Assembly (NCBI RefSeq): GCF_014805625.2
Contig: NW_023998531.1
Location: 732,611-796,610, forward strand
Source: Glossina fuscipes
Taxonomy: Eukaryota; Arthropoda; Insecta; Diptera; Glossinidae
DNA length: 64,000 nucleotides
Direction: 5' to 3'
This document shows, one piece after another, positions 13,201 to 23,639 of the stretch. The first letter of the stretch is position 1, and each line of letters opens with the position of its first letter. Below the pieces are notes generated by a model. That model saw only the letters and a program-made list of their open reading frames with translations, had not been told where the DNA came from and searched no databases. Made by a program: the position numbers and the translations under genes.

Positions 13201-13255
13201 CAATTGAATTCGGCTTTTTTAGCCGAGTTTCATGTCTTAATAAATAAATAAATAA
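10216..13255 (+). mobile_element. decayed non-LTR retrotransposon (LINE), copy 1
   Basis: Collinear with the better copy at 53.7-57.1 kb. Shared blocks include the ORF1 end near 10250-10320 and the endonuclease start at about 10605 (YQNVRGLN). The C-terminal region at about 12560-12640 also matches, with EYASVVW and YRCYVDS in both copies. Many frameshifts, stops and deletions break every frame, and most of the reverse transcriptase core is lost or unreadable. The 3' end is intact: a stem-loop at about 13211-13228 (CGGCT..AGCCG) followed by a TAAA-type tail. It is an APE-type element, probably in the jockey/CR1 group (motif-based inference). Confidence 0.85.
12299..12766 (+). pseudogene. LINE reverse-transcriptase protein, C-terminal remnant
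   Basis: An open stretch of about 155 codons inside LINE copy 1 encodes the region downstream of the reverse transcriptase core. It contains KLNLQK-like and VRPIHEYASVVW segments that match the second copy at about 56520-56560. The frame is now isolated from the endonuclease and catalytic regions by frameshifts, so it cannot make a working enzyme. The apparent start (GTG) is not a real initiation site. Its family assignment rests on the alignment to copy 2. Confidence 0.7.
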
Positions 13256-13262
13256 AAAAATT
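13205..13262 (+). repeat. LINE 3' stem-loop and TAAA tail
   Basis: TCGGCTTTTTTAGCCGA can fold into a short hairpin and is followed within about 10 bases by ATAAATAAATAAATAAA. A terminal hairpin plus a short-repeat tail is typical of the 3' end that a LINE reverse transcriptase recognises. Copy 2 lacks this end. Confidence 0.7.
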
Positions 13263-13269
13263 AATAAAT

Positions 13270-13980
13270 ACGCAGCATGCCATATATCATCAGCGGTGGA
13301 ACCTCTAAAAAGAAAAACCAAATTATAACGCTATGCCTAGATGGATGGCGAATAAACTTAGGCCAAATGACTCCACGGAAAATAGTACTTATAATCTTTG
13401 CACTACGCTTAACGATGCAATGGCACGTCTGTTCGTGCCATGGGTTATGATGGAAAAACGACTGTCTGATCTGATTTAATAAGGAACCGAAGGAAATAAA
13501 GAATCGGAGAAAAAGATTTTTTAAAGTATGTAAGAAACCTTCGCCGAACATCTCTCGAGCCACTTCGGGGCCTATTTTCTTTTTGATTAAAAATAATCTT
13601 TCATAGGAGCATTGTCTGTAATTGATAACTAATTAAAAAACTTCGATTTTGTTATCCATCTCCATTTTAAAGTGTAATTTCGAACTTTAAAAGACTAAAA
13701 TTTATTTTACTGCTTTGTAAAGCATTTGTACAAAGCCAGCGGCAACTTCTGCAATAGATATCTATTCAATTTTTTAAACATATTTTTTTTGATATAATAT
13801 CAATTGATGGATTTATATGCTATAACCTTTAACTTAAGGTAGATAAATATTAAAACACTTTTAGATTTTATTAAAAGAAACAAGTTCTCGGCAGCATAAT
13901 AATTAATACATGGAAAGTGTAAAGTTTGAGACTTAAGTTTCAAATACAATTTTAGTTAAGGTACGCAAGACATATATATA
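13270..13980. other. AT-rich spacer between LINE and mariner
   Basis: No recognised gene. A minus-strand frame of 100 codons (13261-13563) overlaps the LINE tail and carries no known motif. The segment ends in a TATATATA run, which supplied the TA target of the mariner. Confidence 0.5.
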
Positions 13981-13982
13981 TA

Positions 13983-14014
13983 TTAGCTTGGGGAAAAAGA
14001 AATCCATTATTTTT
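13983..14014 (+). repeat. mariner terminal inverted repeat, left
   Basis: The first 32 bases of the element pair with 15217-15248, with one mismatch at the fifth base (C here, T in the other end). The outer flank is TA. Confidence 0.95.
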
Positions 14015-14035
14015 ATATGATCTTCAGGACTTTAT

Positions 14036-15064
14036 TTAACATGCTTCGGATTGTCCGATTTGGGTCAAATATGCACCGTTTTGTTGTATGATTTGTTGCC
14101 ATTTTAAAGGTAACTTCAAAATGCCTCTCTCATAGACGTCCTGGTCTCTATTTGCAAAAAACTCTAGTAGTCGATTGTCACAATCCTTCCTAGATTCCAA
14201 TTTTTTATCATTAAAAAAATTTTGCAATGCAAGAAAAAGATGATAATCGCTTGGTGCCAAGTCCGGACTGTATGGCAGATGCATTAAAACTTCCCAACCA
14301 AGCTCGCGAAGTTTCTGGCGAGTCACTGTAGATGTGTGTGGCGTAGCGTTGTCCTGGTGGAACACGACACCTCTCTTGTTGGCCAATTCTGGCCGTTTCT
14401 GGTCAATCGCTGTCTTCAAATGGTCCAGTTGTTGACAGTAGAGATCAGAATTTAGCGTTTGGCCATATGGAAGCAATTCATAATAAATAATCCCCTTCCA
14501 GTCCCACCAAATGCATAGCAAGACCTTCCTGGCCGTTTGAGGTGCTTCACCGCTCTTTGACCACGATCGTTTTCGTACAGGGTTATCGTATGTGGTCCGT
14601 TTCTTATCTCCAGTCACCATCCGTTTAAGAAAGGGGTCTATCTTAGTCCGTTTGGCCAAGGCTTCGCAGATGGAAATTCGATCCATCATGTTTTTTTCTG
14701 TTAATTGGTGTGGCACCCAAACATCGAGCTTCTTTTTGAATCCAGCCTTGTGTAAATGGTTTAAAACTGTTTTATGGTCGATTTTTAGCTCCTGGGCGAT
14801 GTTACGACTGCTAACATGCCGGTCAACTTCGGTCATTTCTCCGATTTTATCGACATTTTCGATGACCGGCCTACCTGTGCGAGGTGCATCTTTAACATCA
14901 AAAATTCCTGAACGGAATCTACGAAACCAAAATCGCACATAATTGGCTGTTACAGTATCGGAACCATAAACACCATTCACAATTTTAGCCGCCCGGCTTG
15001 CATTTTCGCCTTTGTCAAGGAAAAACTGTAAAATGTACCGAATTTTCTCTTTGTTCACTTCCAT
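14036..15064 (-). CDS. mariner transposase (open frame, altered catalytic neighbourhood)
   Basis: Cut-and-paste transposase of 342 residues, close to the usual 340-350 for the family. I place the start at the ATG at 15062-15064 (MEVNKEKIRYILQFF), not the upstream in-frame ATG at 15157, because family proteins begin here. The N-terminal half holds the paired helix-turn-helix DNA-binding region, with a WFRRFRSG segment and a GRP linker. The catalytic DD34D triad can be read: the first D in TGDKK, the second in FHQDNA, and the third in SPDLAPSDYHLF, with 34 residues between the second and third. Oddities: the usual GDEKW reads GDKKR, and several residues seem missing after GEAPQT. The frame is intact, but activity is doubtful. 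Confidence 0.93.
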   Translation of the reverse strand: MEVNKEKIRYILQFFLDKGENASRAAKIVNGVYGSDTVTANYVRFWFRRFRSGIFDVKDAPRTGRPVIENVDKIGEMTEVDRHVSSRNIAQELKIDHKTVLNHLHKAGFKKKLDVWVPHQLTEKNMMDRISICEALAKRTKIDPFLKRMVTGDKKRTTYDNPVRKRSWSKSGEAPQTARKVLLCIWWDWKGIIYYELLPYGQTLNSDLYCQQLDHLKTAIDQKRPELANKRGVVFHQDNATPHTSTVTRQKLRELGWEVLMHLPYSPDLAPSDYHLFLALQNFFNDKKLESRKDCDNRLLEFFANRDQDVYERGILKLPLKWQQIIQQNGAYLTQIGQSEAC

Positions 15065-15216
15065 TTTTAACACGCTGTAACTCACAACTGAATGCACCAA
15101 ACAAAAAACAGCAAAAGAATTTTTTTTACTGCGAAATGTCACCTTTCCAACGAGCATAAATATGAAATTGTTTAATCGATACTTTACGAGAAATCTATCA
15201 GTGCAGCCATCTACCG

Positions 15217-15248
15217 AAAAATAATGGATTTCTTTTTCCCCAAACTAA
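15217..15248 (-). repeat. mariner terminal inverted repeat, right
   Basis: Reverse complement of 13983-14014 with one mismatch. The outer flank is TA. The same end sequence, with one further change, starts the truncated copy at 49398. Confidence 0.95.
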
Positions 15249-15254
15249 TATATG

Positions 15255-16090
15255 TGAACTGGTTTTAATAAAAGAAGTTAATCGGTGCATAGCTCAAGCA
15301 CAAATTCTTGTGAGTTACTTCTTATTTTATTATTTTCTTGCAAATCGCTTTAGGACTCCTTTAATTTGCTAAAGAAACCGGTTGTGGGGAACTTTTCCAC
15401 AAACAATATCATATTCACGACAAGGCAAATATGTGAAGCATTTTTAATGCGTTAAAGCATAGAACCTTAATTCCATAAAACATATATTTTTCTTGACCAC
15501 AGGTAGCCATCTCTTCGACCCCAAAACTTCCTCAAAAGTAATGTAAAACGTTCGGGAATTGGATCATTATTTTGCGAAAATATTGAAAATGACCCCTTAT
15601 CGTTTTTTACTCAATATTGCATGTGCTGCTTACTCGTTGCGCAATACTTTTCAGATGTATAATGGTGTATATATTCCCAGTGTCAAGATAATACAGGAAA
15701 ATACAAGAATAACAAGTCGATCAATAGCTCTCGGGCCTGACATCTTGATGACGTCTCCAAAATAAATAAAAAAATGGAAATTCCGATTATTTGCTTACGA
15801 ATTTCAGTGCCTTCAATAACACAGCTTTTGTCATCTTCTAAACAATTAAAAAATCAAAATTTTGTGTACTGGTTAAACATTGCTTTTTGATGTAAAAAAT
15901 ACCTTTAAATCTCGGCATCGGTTTCAAAACCGTTGTCGCGCAGAAGATGAAAAAGCGCGGAAAATGAATCTCGATAATTGAAAAGTAAAAGAGATAACTT
16001 TAAATTTATCACCGGTCAAAATATTTACTATATCGCGCCAAAAATTTCTGGTTGACATGTCTGTTCACCCATGTTGGCCGAAAATATCAA
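15255..16090. other. AT-rich stretch without recognised gene
   Basis: A 7-bp inverted repeat (GTTGTGG..CCACAAAC) lies near 15382-15405. A 68-codon frame at 15559-15765 shows no motif. Confidence 0.45.
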
Positions 16091-16111
16091 CGTCCTACGG
16101 ATTTTTGAATG

Positions 16112-16340
16112 ACAAAAAAAGAATTGAACTTCAAATTACTACCCTGCCGTACGCTTCGTATTTGACCAGCAGCATCTATTAGTTGTTTACAAATGTTAAA
16201 AGCATGATCTAGCGTAAAAGGTTTGGGTCAAATAATAAGATTATTCCGGAAACTGAAACGTATTTTGAAACTCTTGACATCTCATTCTATAAGAAGGACA
16301 ACGAAATGTAAAAGAGCAGTTGGACTGATTACATCACTTT
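16112..16340 (+). pseudogene. mariner transposase C-terminal relic (second lineage)
   Basis: Read in shifting plus-strand frames, the C-terminal third of a mariner transposase is recognisable. A KELNFKLLP segment corresponds to the HELNFELLP-type region before the third catalytic aspartate. It is followed by a damaged SPDLAPSD..LF region (YASYLTSSIY), then KRFGSNN and PETETYFETLDISFYKK. The last block aligns with the ETEAYFE..SYYKKGIE region of irritans-type mariners. Three stops and at least one frameshift break it, and the third catalytic aspartate is gone. This is clearly a different, much older lineage than the complete element at 13983-15248. No ends were located. Confidence 0.7.
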
Positions 16341-16344
16341 TAAA

Positions 16345-17590
16345 ACAACCCATACAGAAAGAGCGTTACCAATGATACCCCACTTTCACTCATTTCACGT
16401 TGCTCCTCCATACGTGACCAAGAACTAAAACAAGAACTTGAAGCATAGCACTACATTTAAAAACGTGTGTCTCGATACAAACGAGTTTGGTTAACCGACA
16501 AAGCTTCAATCCATAAGAGCGTCGAAAATACGCAAAGCCCGTAACATGTGAAGATTTATTGATATGAAACTATATATAAATATTTCACAAGGGCAGCTAA
16601 AGGTTAGCCGATTGATGAATTGGCACCCCCCATTTAACAGTTTATGTAGCAATCTTTAAGCGTTTCTTCCTAACATAGGTATCAAAGATTTCCCCTATGA
16701 TGAATATGAGTTATTAGCCACATGAGTTATTCTTTGCGTCCTAAAACGCTGCTCCAGAGAGAACCCTTAAAACTGGGGTGCGCAATGGATATGTAATGTA
16801 ATGAAGAGAAAATCCAAGACTACTTGTTAACGAACATATGACACTTGCCAATAAACAGTTTTATCGTATTGCATTTTAGTTATATTAAACATTTTGGTAT
16901 TTACGTACCGGTTCTTGGACGAAGGGTTTTATAATGCAATTTTTAAATCAAAGGCGATTGCTTTAGGAGGTAACCAACGAAAGTATGAATAAACGACTAA
17001 GAGATTTGTATGTATAAATATTTGAGTTATCTGTTAACCCTTAAATGCATAGTCATGTAGATATGGATCGTATATTTAAAACTTCACAGGTCTTTATCTA
17101 ACAACCTTTGCATAGTCGGATTTTGTTTTTTTTAATTTTTATTTTACCAAATCGATTTTGTCGTTTTTGAACGCAACTAGAACAGTTTTTTTGCCTATAC
17201 GGCGGGTATTACGAATTGCGTTTGTTTATATAAAAAAGAACTTAAAGAAAAAGTTGCTTTCGGATAGAAAGGAGATAAGAGTAACGAATCATATTTGTGT
17301 TTTAGCAATTACTGATAAGTTTATCCAAGACAAATGTAGTTTGTTTGTGATGTAAAAATACATTAATGCACCAAATCGGTTCTACATAAGTCCAATGACT
17401 TTGTGAAATATTTATTACTATATTAATTTTTTTTAGCCTTTTTTAACTAATTGTATTGTTGTTTTAATAATTATGTACTTAAAATATGGCCGAATAATGT
17501 TTACCCGATAAATATTATGAAAACTATCTTCCGAGAGATCATGTCTCCTCAAATTACGATCACGTGCACAAGATCAAACCTTCTAAGTGA
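16345..17590. other. AT-rich stretch without recognised gene
   Basis: Lies between the mariner relic and the piggyBac relic. It may include the lost N-terminal part or ends of the latter, but nothing in it is readable. Confidence 0.45.
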
Positions 17591-17595
17591 AACAT

Positions 17596-18140
17596 ATTCA
17601 TCTATTTCCACAGACCAACGCTTCTCAATAGACAAACTACACTTCTTCACTTCTTAAAAGAATATTTGCAAATAAACCCCCCAAGTGGGGCTACAAGCTA
17701 TTGGTTTTGCGTAGCTTCACGGGATACGCAAACCGTTTCGAATTGTACTCTCGACAAGAAGACAAAAGAAGTGGACTAGCAGATGAGCCAGATTTGAGAG
17801 TCACCAATAATATCGTCTTACAATTGGCCAGAAAATGAGGAATCATATTGTGTTTCTCGACCATTTACACGTTAGTACCTCTGGCATACTGTGTATCAAA
17901 ACGAGGGATCCATCGAATCGGAGCTGTACAACAGAATAGATTGCCTAATTACAACCTCGAAGTCAAGAAAGATGTAATGACAACTACGAAACGTAGGGGA
18001 AGTTATGGGAAAAGAATTTCTCTCTGATGGTGTTGACTTTTCAGCGACGATGTGGAAAACAATACGAATTTTACTTTGTTGTCCGCTTGTAGGGGCTCAC
18101 AACATGTAGACAATATCAGGCATTGACAGGCATTGTACAT
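17596..18140 (+). pseudogene. piggyBac-family transposase relic
   Basis: A decayed DDE transposase region of the piggyBac/PGBD type. In order: STDQRFSIDK near 17600-17640, corresponding to the DEQ.-F.GR.. block; KPPKWGYKLLVL from 17674, corresponding to the KPHKWG.K motif; VTNNIVLQLARK at about 17803-17835; then YTLVPLAYCVSKRGIHRIG near 17870-17925, corresponding to the FYTS..L..YL...GI...GT region; and finally VDFSATMWKTIRI near 18030, corresponding to the W.D...V..LS block. Stops at 17836 and 18025 and at least two frameshifts inactivate it. I identified no TTAA target or inverted repeats, so the element limits are unknown. Confidence 0.75.
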
Positions 18141-18144
18141 TATA

Positions 18145-19760
18145 AACATTAAAGAAAAAATTTAAAGCTAACAAAATGAATTTTATATGAATGTGTGCCT
18201 AATGGTACAATGTGATACATATCAGCACACATATGCCCCCTGAACATTGAAAAATTGCAAGTTGTTGGAAGCCAATTTATCATCTACATACGCATCAAAT
18301 GTAAACATCAGGAGTCTATGGTATGCATATGAACGTAATATAATATTTGCGTCTCTTTTGCGTTCGACGTTGTATATGTTAGTGTCTAGTCTAGTCTAAT
18401 AGAATATAATTGCAATATTCTTCTGTGCGGATAGATAAAAGTTTCCATATTTAGAGAGAGAAAACAAAAAAAGGGAGAATTATTCATGCAATTTATCATC
18501 AATTTTAGCAGAGAAGTGTTGACATATGACATTAAATTGAAGCAAATATTTTTCTCTACGCTTTCTTTAGAGGTATGATTGTTATTAATATTGATCCTAT
18601 GGACGCGATTATTATAACATCATTTGCAATAAGAACGCAAAAGCAAAGAGGTAAGTTTTATTCGCCTTAGAACGGATATTGTCTACTACACAACTACAGA
18701 TAAAAGAAGCGAAATTTAACGAAGTTAATATTCTTATCAACGATCTTATTAGTTTCCTCCGATATACCTCATAAAATGCTAAAACTTGGACATTGTGCCC
18801 ATATAGACATGGGGTGAAAACATGGGCCCATGTGGTCAAAATTTATATTAGATTGCCAGAATTTTGCGTTGCTAAAACCTATGCGACATCACCATGAACA
18901 CACTACAAGCCAAACGACGAAGCTACTATGCCCATTTCTTCGCTGATAGGTGTTCAAATTCTAATTTGAATGTGAAATGTTTTTTATTGAATTTATCTTA
19001 AGATTAATTGATTTTAGCTTTAACGGCGTATTTCGAGTCACTTACTTTCTTATTAACTCCAAGACGACTTGGGAAATTATATTTTTAAAATACGTTAAGT
19101 TATTATTTTGATCTTTCTGAATTTGGTATCATAAGTAAATACATATATGAAATAGTTTTACATTTTCTTTAGCGATTATTTTGGTTTCTTTGGATCATTC
19201 AAAGTCATTATTGTTGTTCATGTCTTCTTATACTATTTCTCAATGCTTCGTAATATTAAGTTCTTAAAATTTTCCTTTTCACTATCAAAGATTTTCTTAT
19301 TATTTATCCAATCATTTATTTTTTCAAAATATTATAGTTTATTTTCATTGTTTCTTTGCCACGACCAGTGAACAGCAGTGAAATGACTTGCATTAACACA
19401 GGGCCTTATGCTTACATATCGGTTATAAAAATAAGTGTGGGCTTTCACCTCAATGTAAATTAAATCGCTTAGCCACGTAAACATTTCATTTATAATTGCT
19501 TATGCAGTTATGTTCGAAATCAATTGTTTTGTTAGAAGGTAATTGATTAAAAATACTGTTATTATTTTGAAGAACTTAATAATGAGCAAGTTGATAAAAC
19601 TTATAAAAAGGCCAATAGTTGACATTCAGTGTACACATTACTCGAGATATAGAATTTTGAAAACGTGTATTGAATAGTGTATTGAATTAATGCGCACAAT
19701 TTGTCTATACTGATCGCTTTTGTTAATCACATCTTCAGATGCCCCACTGTTTGATGGAAA
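18145..19760. other. AT-rich stretch without recognised gene
   Basis: Anonymous DNA. A 75-codon minus-strand frame (18612-18839) has no recognisable motif. Confidence 0.5.
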
Positions 19761-19767
19761 GTTTAAT

Positions 19768-20082
19768 CTAAGCTTTAGGTTTCACGTAAAATGTCATGAA
19801 CGCCGCTATACGTAACGAAACTGGTAGGTTGAAGAAACGCAGAGAATAAGTAATACAAAAATACAGTAGTAACTGAATTGCTTCGTAAGGAACGATCAAA
19901 CCTTCGGCAGAATCAAGAAGTTGATGATCGAACTCGTTTAATTCCTTTGAACGATTTGAGTAATGTTGGCGAGAAGCGCACAATAACGTGCTGTCCCACG
20001 AAGACGTCATTAAGGAAGAGCTTTCAGAAAAAAAAGTAATCAATATGATTGAACAAATAGAATATTCCCGGATGGTAAACAT
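19768..20082 (-). CDS. unidentified 104-codon frame overlapping coding-like plus-strand peptides
   Basis: A minus-strand frame with an ATG at 20080-20082 stays open for 104 codons and ends FYVKPKA. The same DNA read on the plus strand also gives long peptide-like segments in three frames, for example DDRTRLIPLNDLSNVGEK near 19930. One strand may be the shadow of an eroded gene on the other. I cannot choose between them and recognise neither product. The neighbouring spliced candidate at 20160-20460 is on the plus strand. Confidence 0.15.
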   Translation of the reverse strand: MFTIREYSICSIILITFFSESSSLMTSSWDSTLLCASRQHYSNRSKELNEFDHQLLDSAEGLIVPYEAIQLLLYFCITYSLRFFNLPVSLRIAAFMTFYVKPKA

Positions 20083-20165
20083 TTTTGATGTGTTTGGAAC
20101 TAGAATTACTACTTCGAGAATGGCGTTTTAACTTGATTCAACACATAAAAAAAAAATAGTCAAAA

Positions 20166-20460
20166 TGTACATTCGGAGAATCAAATCAAACGCTGAAGTA
20201 TTTATTCCAAGAGATGGAATCTACTTTGCAATGGACAGAAAAACACACACTTCCACCAGGTAACAAATATGTCACGGCAAAACTTGGCAAGATGGAAAAG
20301 GTAAAAAACATTAAAATATTTTTGAGCTTAAAGCCAGTGAGTTTAAAATGAATAAATTTTAGGGTTCAAAGCGTGGTACCGAAAATTTGAGGCAATTCAC
20401 GTTCATGGCATCGGATCGGAAAAATTCCCAGAAAGAAATCTACTTCGACGTGTTTGATGG
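20166..20460 (+). pseudogene. coding-like segment with a candidate 62-bp intron
   Basis: A plus-strand frame runs through FGESNQTLKYLFQEME to KLGKMEK at 20300. There an AAG|GTAAAA donor opens a 62-bp gap (20301-20362) ending TTTTAG, a typical fly intron size. After splicing the frame continues as GSKRGTENLRQFTFMASD and on to about 20460 with raised GC at third positions. Phase is preserved across the gap. The retained intron carries a stop. I recognise no family, and upstream and downstream exons are unclear. A second frame of the right-hand part also looks peptide-like (FKAWYRKFEAIHVHG), which weakens the case. It may be a decayed host gene, an old element, or chance. Confidence 0.25.
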
Positions 20461-20969
20461 ATTGCTCTTGAGTTCTTTTATTGTTAATCTTTTGTCTTCT
20501 TATAATGTACATCTATGTGAGAAATATAATAAATTTATGCCTCGCCAAATATGAACTATGCACATTCCAGTATGAGGATCTTCGCCGATCATTCAAAACG
20601 ATAATATTAATCCGTTTGGCCTTTCCTTTGTATGCGACTTTCGCTAAGTGTGATATGATTTCTTCTTCACGTTGAGAACATACGCCAAATATCAAAACCA
20701 TTTTGTCTTAATAGTTGTGTTCAACATCGTTTGTAATTTTAATATGGAGAGATAGACGAAGAAAAGAACTTGGTGAGGCAACAATTGCAAGAGAAACTCC
20801 GATATGGATATGGAATGGCTTTCAATGAGTTGTGACATTTTTCGAATACTTGGTGCGTCTAAAGTCGTTGCTCGACATCAATAAACTAAATTTAATGCAT
20901 GCATTGTGCACGGACATTTAATGTACTGTTGGTGACATTAGATCAAAATTGGCGAGGCAAGTTACTGAG

Positions 20970-23480
20970 AATTGAGTTCATCAGATTTGCTTTCGTGACA
21001 GCGCAATCGCGCCCATTTCAGGGAATTTATACTTAGAACTTACCTACCTCAAGAATACGTCCGAATAAAGAAATTTTTTTTCATTAATTTCACTTACTCT
21101 TTTAGTTTTTTTTTAAAAAGGCGTTCGATGGCACTTGCTGAAAACTCTGTACATGATAACAATCCAATTTTTTCTTAACTAGCTTTGCTTCAATAAATTA
21201 ATCGGTACCGTCTACCGGGAAAGGATTAATAATCAAATATAGTTTCAAAAAGAGTTAGAAAACTCTAGTAAAAATCTGTCCAAACTGTATACATTGTCAG
21301 ATTTTATATATTCAGATTAATTTAATGTCTTAATTATAATATACAGACCATTGATCAGATTCAATGCATAGGTTTATTGAGTATCTAAAAATAATTAGCA
21401 GTGCAAGCGTCAACTTTGCGACTGAACAAATACTGAAATTGAAATTTTTAAATCGCCCACTTAACAGAATGTCATTAATACCTATCCACTCATTGTACAA
21501 ATATTAGTTGATTGTGAGCTTTAGCCTATTAGATTCGCTTTTATAGGAGGCTCTTTGTTGACCACAAAATGTATTTGAAACAGCTTTCATTTTACTAAAT
21601 GGATATCATATCTATTCTTTCATTGAAAGTTTAAACAATCTTACCAAATATTTATTGAAATTGCAGGTTAATCTATTCCACCTGCAATATGAGTTACCGT
21701 TCTTTTACGCTAACCATGCGGATGATTTGAACTAACGCAGGCTGATGTTCAAACTCTATTTATAGGCGCCAACTAAGGGGAGCATATAGTAAATTGATGA
21801 CAGAAGCCAAGTCGATTCAGAGTCTTATGCTGGTCAGGAAAAGATAGACGTTAACGAACAAACCTGGACACAAAAAGAAATTCTGCTGTGTCTTTGCCAT
21901 TATTATTAATATTTATGACAACCATTCGAACAATTTCTGGTTCTCCCTTTCCTATGAATTTTTTAAACATTGCAGATATGAAGAGTCGAACGGTCTAGAA
22001 TTATTATACACATGGGATTAAAAAACTTTTCTCTTCTCTTTTCCTTTTCTAAACTAATTTTTTCATTTTAACTCTAAACATATATGACCGTCATAAGGAT
22101 TATGCGAATTAATTTTTCTTTAATTTTTCTTGTTTATTTAATCATATTTAAAAAAATTTGAGAAAATTTTAAGAAATATCATTTAACCTAAAGACGGTTT
22201 TATTGGCTTATTGAAAGCTATGCTTTTTGCCTTCTGCAATAATAATTATTCAGCGATCAAATATGAGCCTGCTGCTCTAATTTGCTTTATATTCACGTAT
22301 GTACGTACTTATTCAAATATTCACTGTTACGTGCAACAGCAAGCTTTAAAAATATCCACACAAATAATTAAGAACTTTGCTTTAATTTGGTATTATATAA
22401 TAGCTAAAAAAAAGGCAAGTTCTTTTAGATCAAATTTGATATTTTTTGAGCTAATGCTTTACATAAGCAACGTGATTGTTGCAAAGCTAACTATTGTTAT
22501 TTTAGTTTATAATGAACAACGTTAACGTAGCATGAGAATCGGGCCAAATAGTTGCCCTTTCAGTTTTCATTCATATACACGATTTATTTTTAAACATGCA
22601 TGGATTACTCTTTGCAACACAATTGCAAACTTTTCGTAATCTCGTTAAATCGAGAGCAAACAGCAACTGAATGAAAAGCGATGATATTTATGCCATCCGA
22701 GTTTGCAAGCATCTATAAATGCCAATGATTTTGAATAGAAACTAAGAGCAAGCTTTAATGGCTCATATGTCAACATCCTAACAAAACCTGGATAATACGA
22801 ACACAACATTTCAAAGTAATTATTTAGGCAAAGTTTTCGTACATTAATCCAAGACATTTTGACGCATATGCCGAATACAAACAATGAGACTTCAATGACT
22901 CTTCACCAGTACTTTCCATAAAACCTAGTGCTCTGAATATTAATGGTATAATTAAGACGCATACGAACTGCACACTAATGACTATTTAGGGTAGGCAAAA
23001 ACAAAAACAAAATATGAGATGGGGCGCATATAGTTTTAGGGAGAATCTTTCACCCAATTTAAATACATAAAACCCGTTCAGCATATGATTAAGTTTAAGA
23101 AACGTTCAGAAGCTGATGGAAATTATTGTTCCACAGCTTTGGAAAAAGTATTAATTGTTGCGCCCACAAAAAAGCCAACAATTCAACAGGTACCCTTGCA
23201 ATACTTTTTTAGCTCTTGAAAAGTATCTAGCCTGCAAGAACCTAGTCCTGTGTACTACAAGTTATGATTCCATTAGTTTATGAAAGAACATTTCCACGTG
23301 CTTACAAGAAATATAAAAAACTAAGCCTGACCTCTGACTCTCTGAATTTTGAATAATTGTTTGTTATTATAAGCATATCAATAAAGCAAATCACTGTTTT
23401 TTGGAACAATGAGGCGTCTGCACAGTATATCTTCCGATGCTACATATGGCAATTAGGTTGATCTCAATTGAATAACTTCA
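20970..23480. other. AT-rich stretch without recognised gene
   Basis: Homopolymer T and A tracts around 21070-21120 and 22020-22170. The frames of 104 codons (22211-22525) and 79 codons (22645-22884, minus) carry no recognisable motifs. Confidence 0.5.
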
Positions 23481-23484
23481 AGCA

Positions 23485-23636
23485 GCATGAGTAGCCAAGT
23501 AGGCAAAGGACCGCGAATAACAACTTAATAGTCGCAAGTTCAAATCGCTTGTGCAGTAGAGTCTTCAATACAGGCGAGCATATGATGTAAGTTATTTATT
23601 TACAAAATGTATAGAAAATAAATAAATAAATTGACT
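23485..23636 (+). repeat. tRNA-derived SINE candidate
   Basis: The head holds a match to an RNA polymerase III A box (TAGCCAAGTAGG, 23492-23503). A B-box-like GTTCAAATCGC lies at 23538-23548, with starts 46 bases apart as in tRNA genes. A partial T-arm (CAAG..CTTG) is present. After a non-tRNA body the segment ends in a GAAAATAAATAAATAAAT tail. A head, body and simple A/T-rich tail are the architecture of a tRNA-derived SINE. A functional tRNA is unlikely because the acceptor and anticodon stems do not pair well. Confidence 0.4.
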
Positions 23637-23639
23637 TGA

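Larger units (their letters stand above)
13983..15248 (-). mobile_element. complete mariner transposon, 1266 bp
   Basis: Terminal inverted repeats of 32 bp lie at 13983-14014 and 15217-15248 and differ at one position. They start TTAG.TTGGGGAAAAAG. The element is flanked by TA dinucleotides (13981-13982 and 15249-15250), the target duplication of the Tc1/mariner superfamily. The single transposase gene lies on the minus strand. Near-identical ends and an unbroken frame suggest a fairly recent insertion. The sequence looks closest to mellifera-type mariners by eye, which is an inference. A truncated relative lies at 49398-50107. Confidence 0.95.

Noticed and set aside
14592..14942. 116-codon plus-strand frame inside the mariner
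   Set aside because: It is the antisense shadow of the transposase gene. The same shadow appears in the truncated copy on the minus strand (49705-50148).
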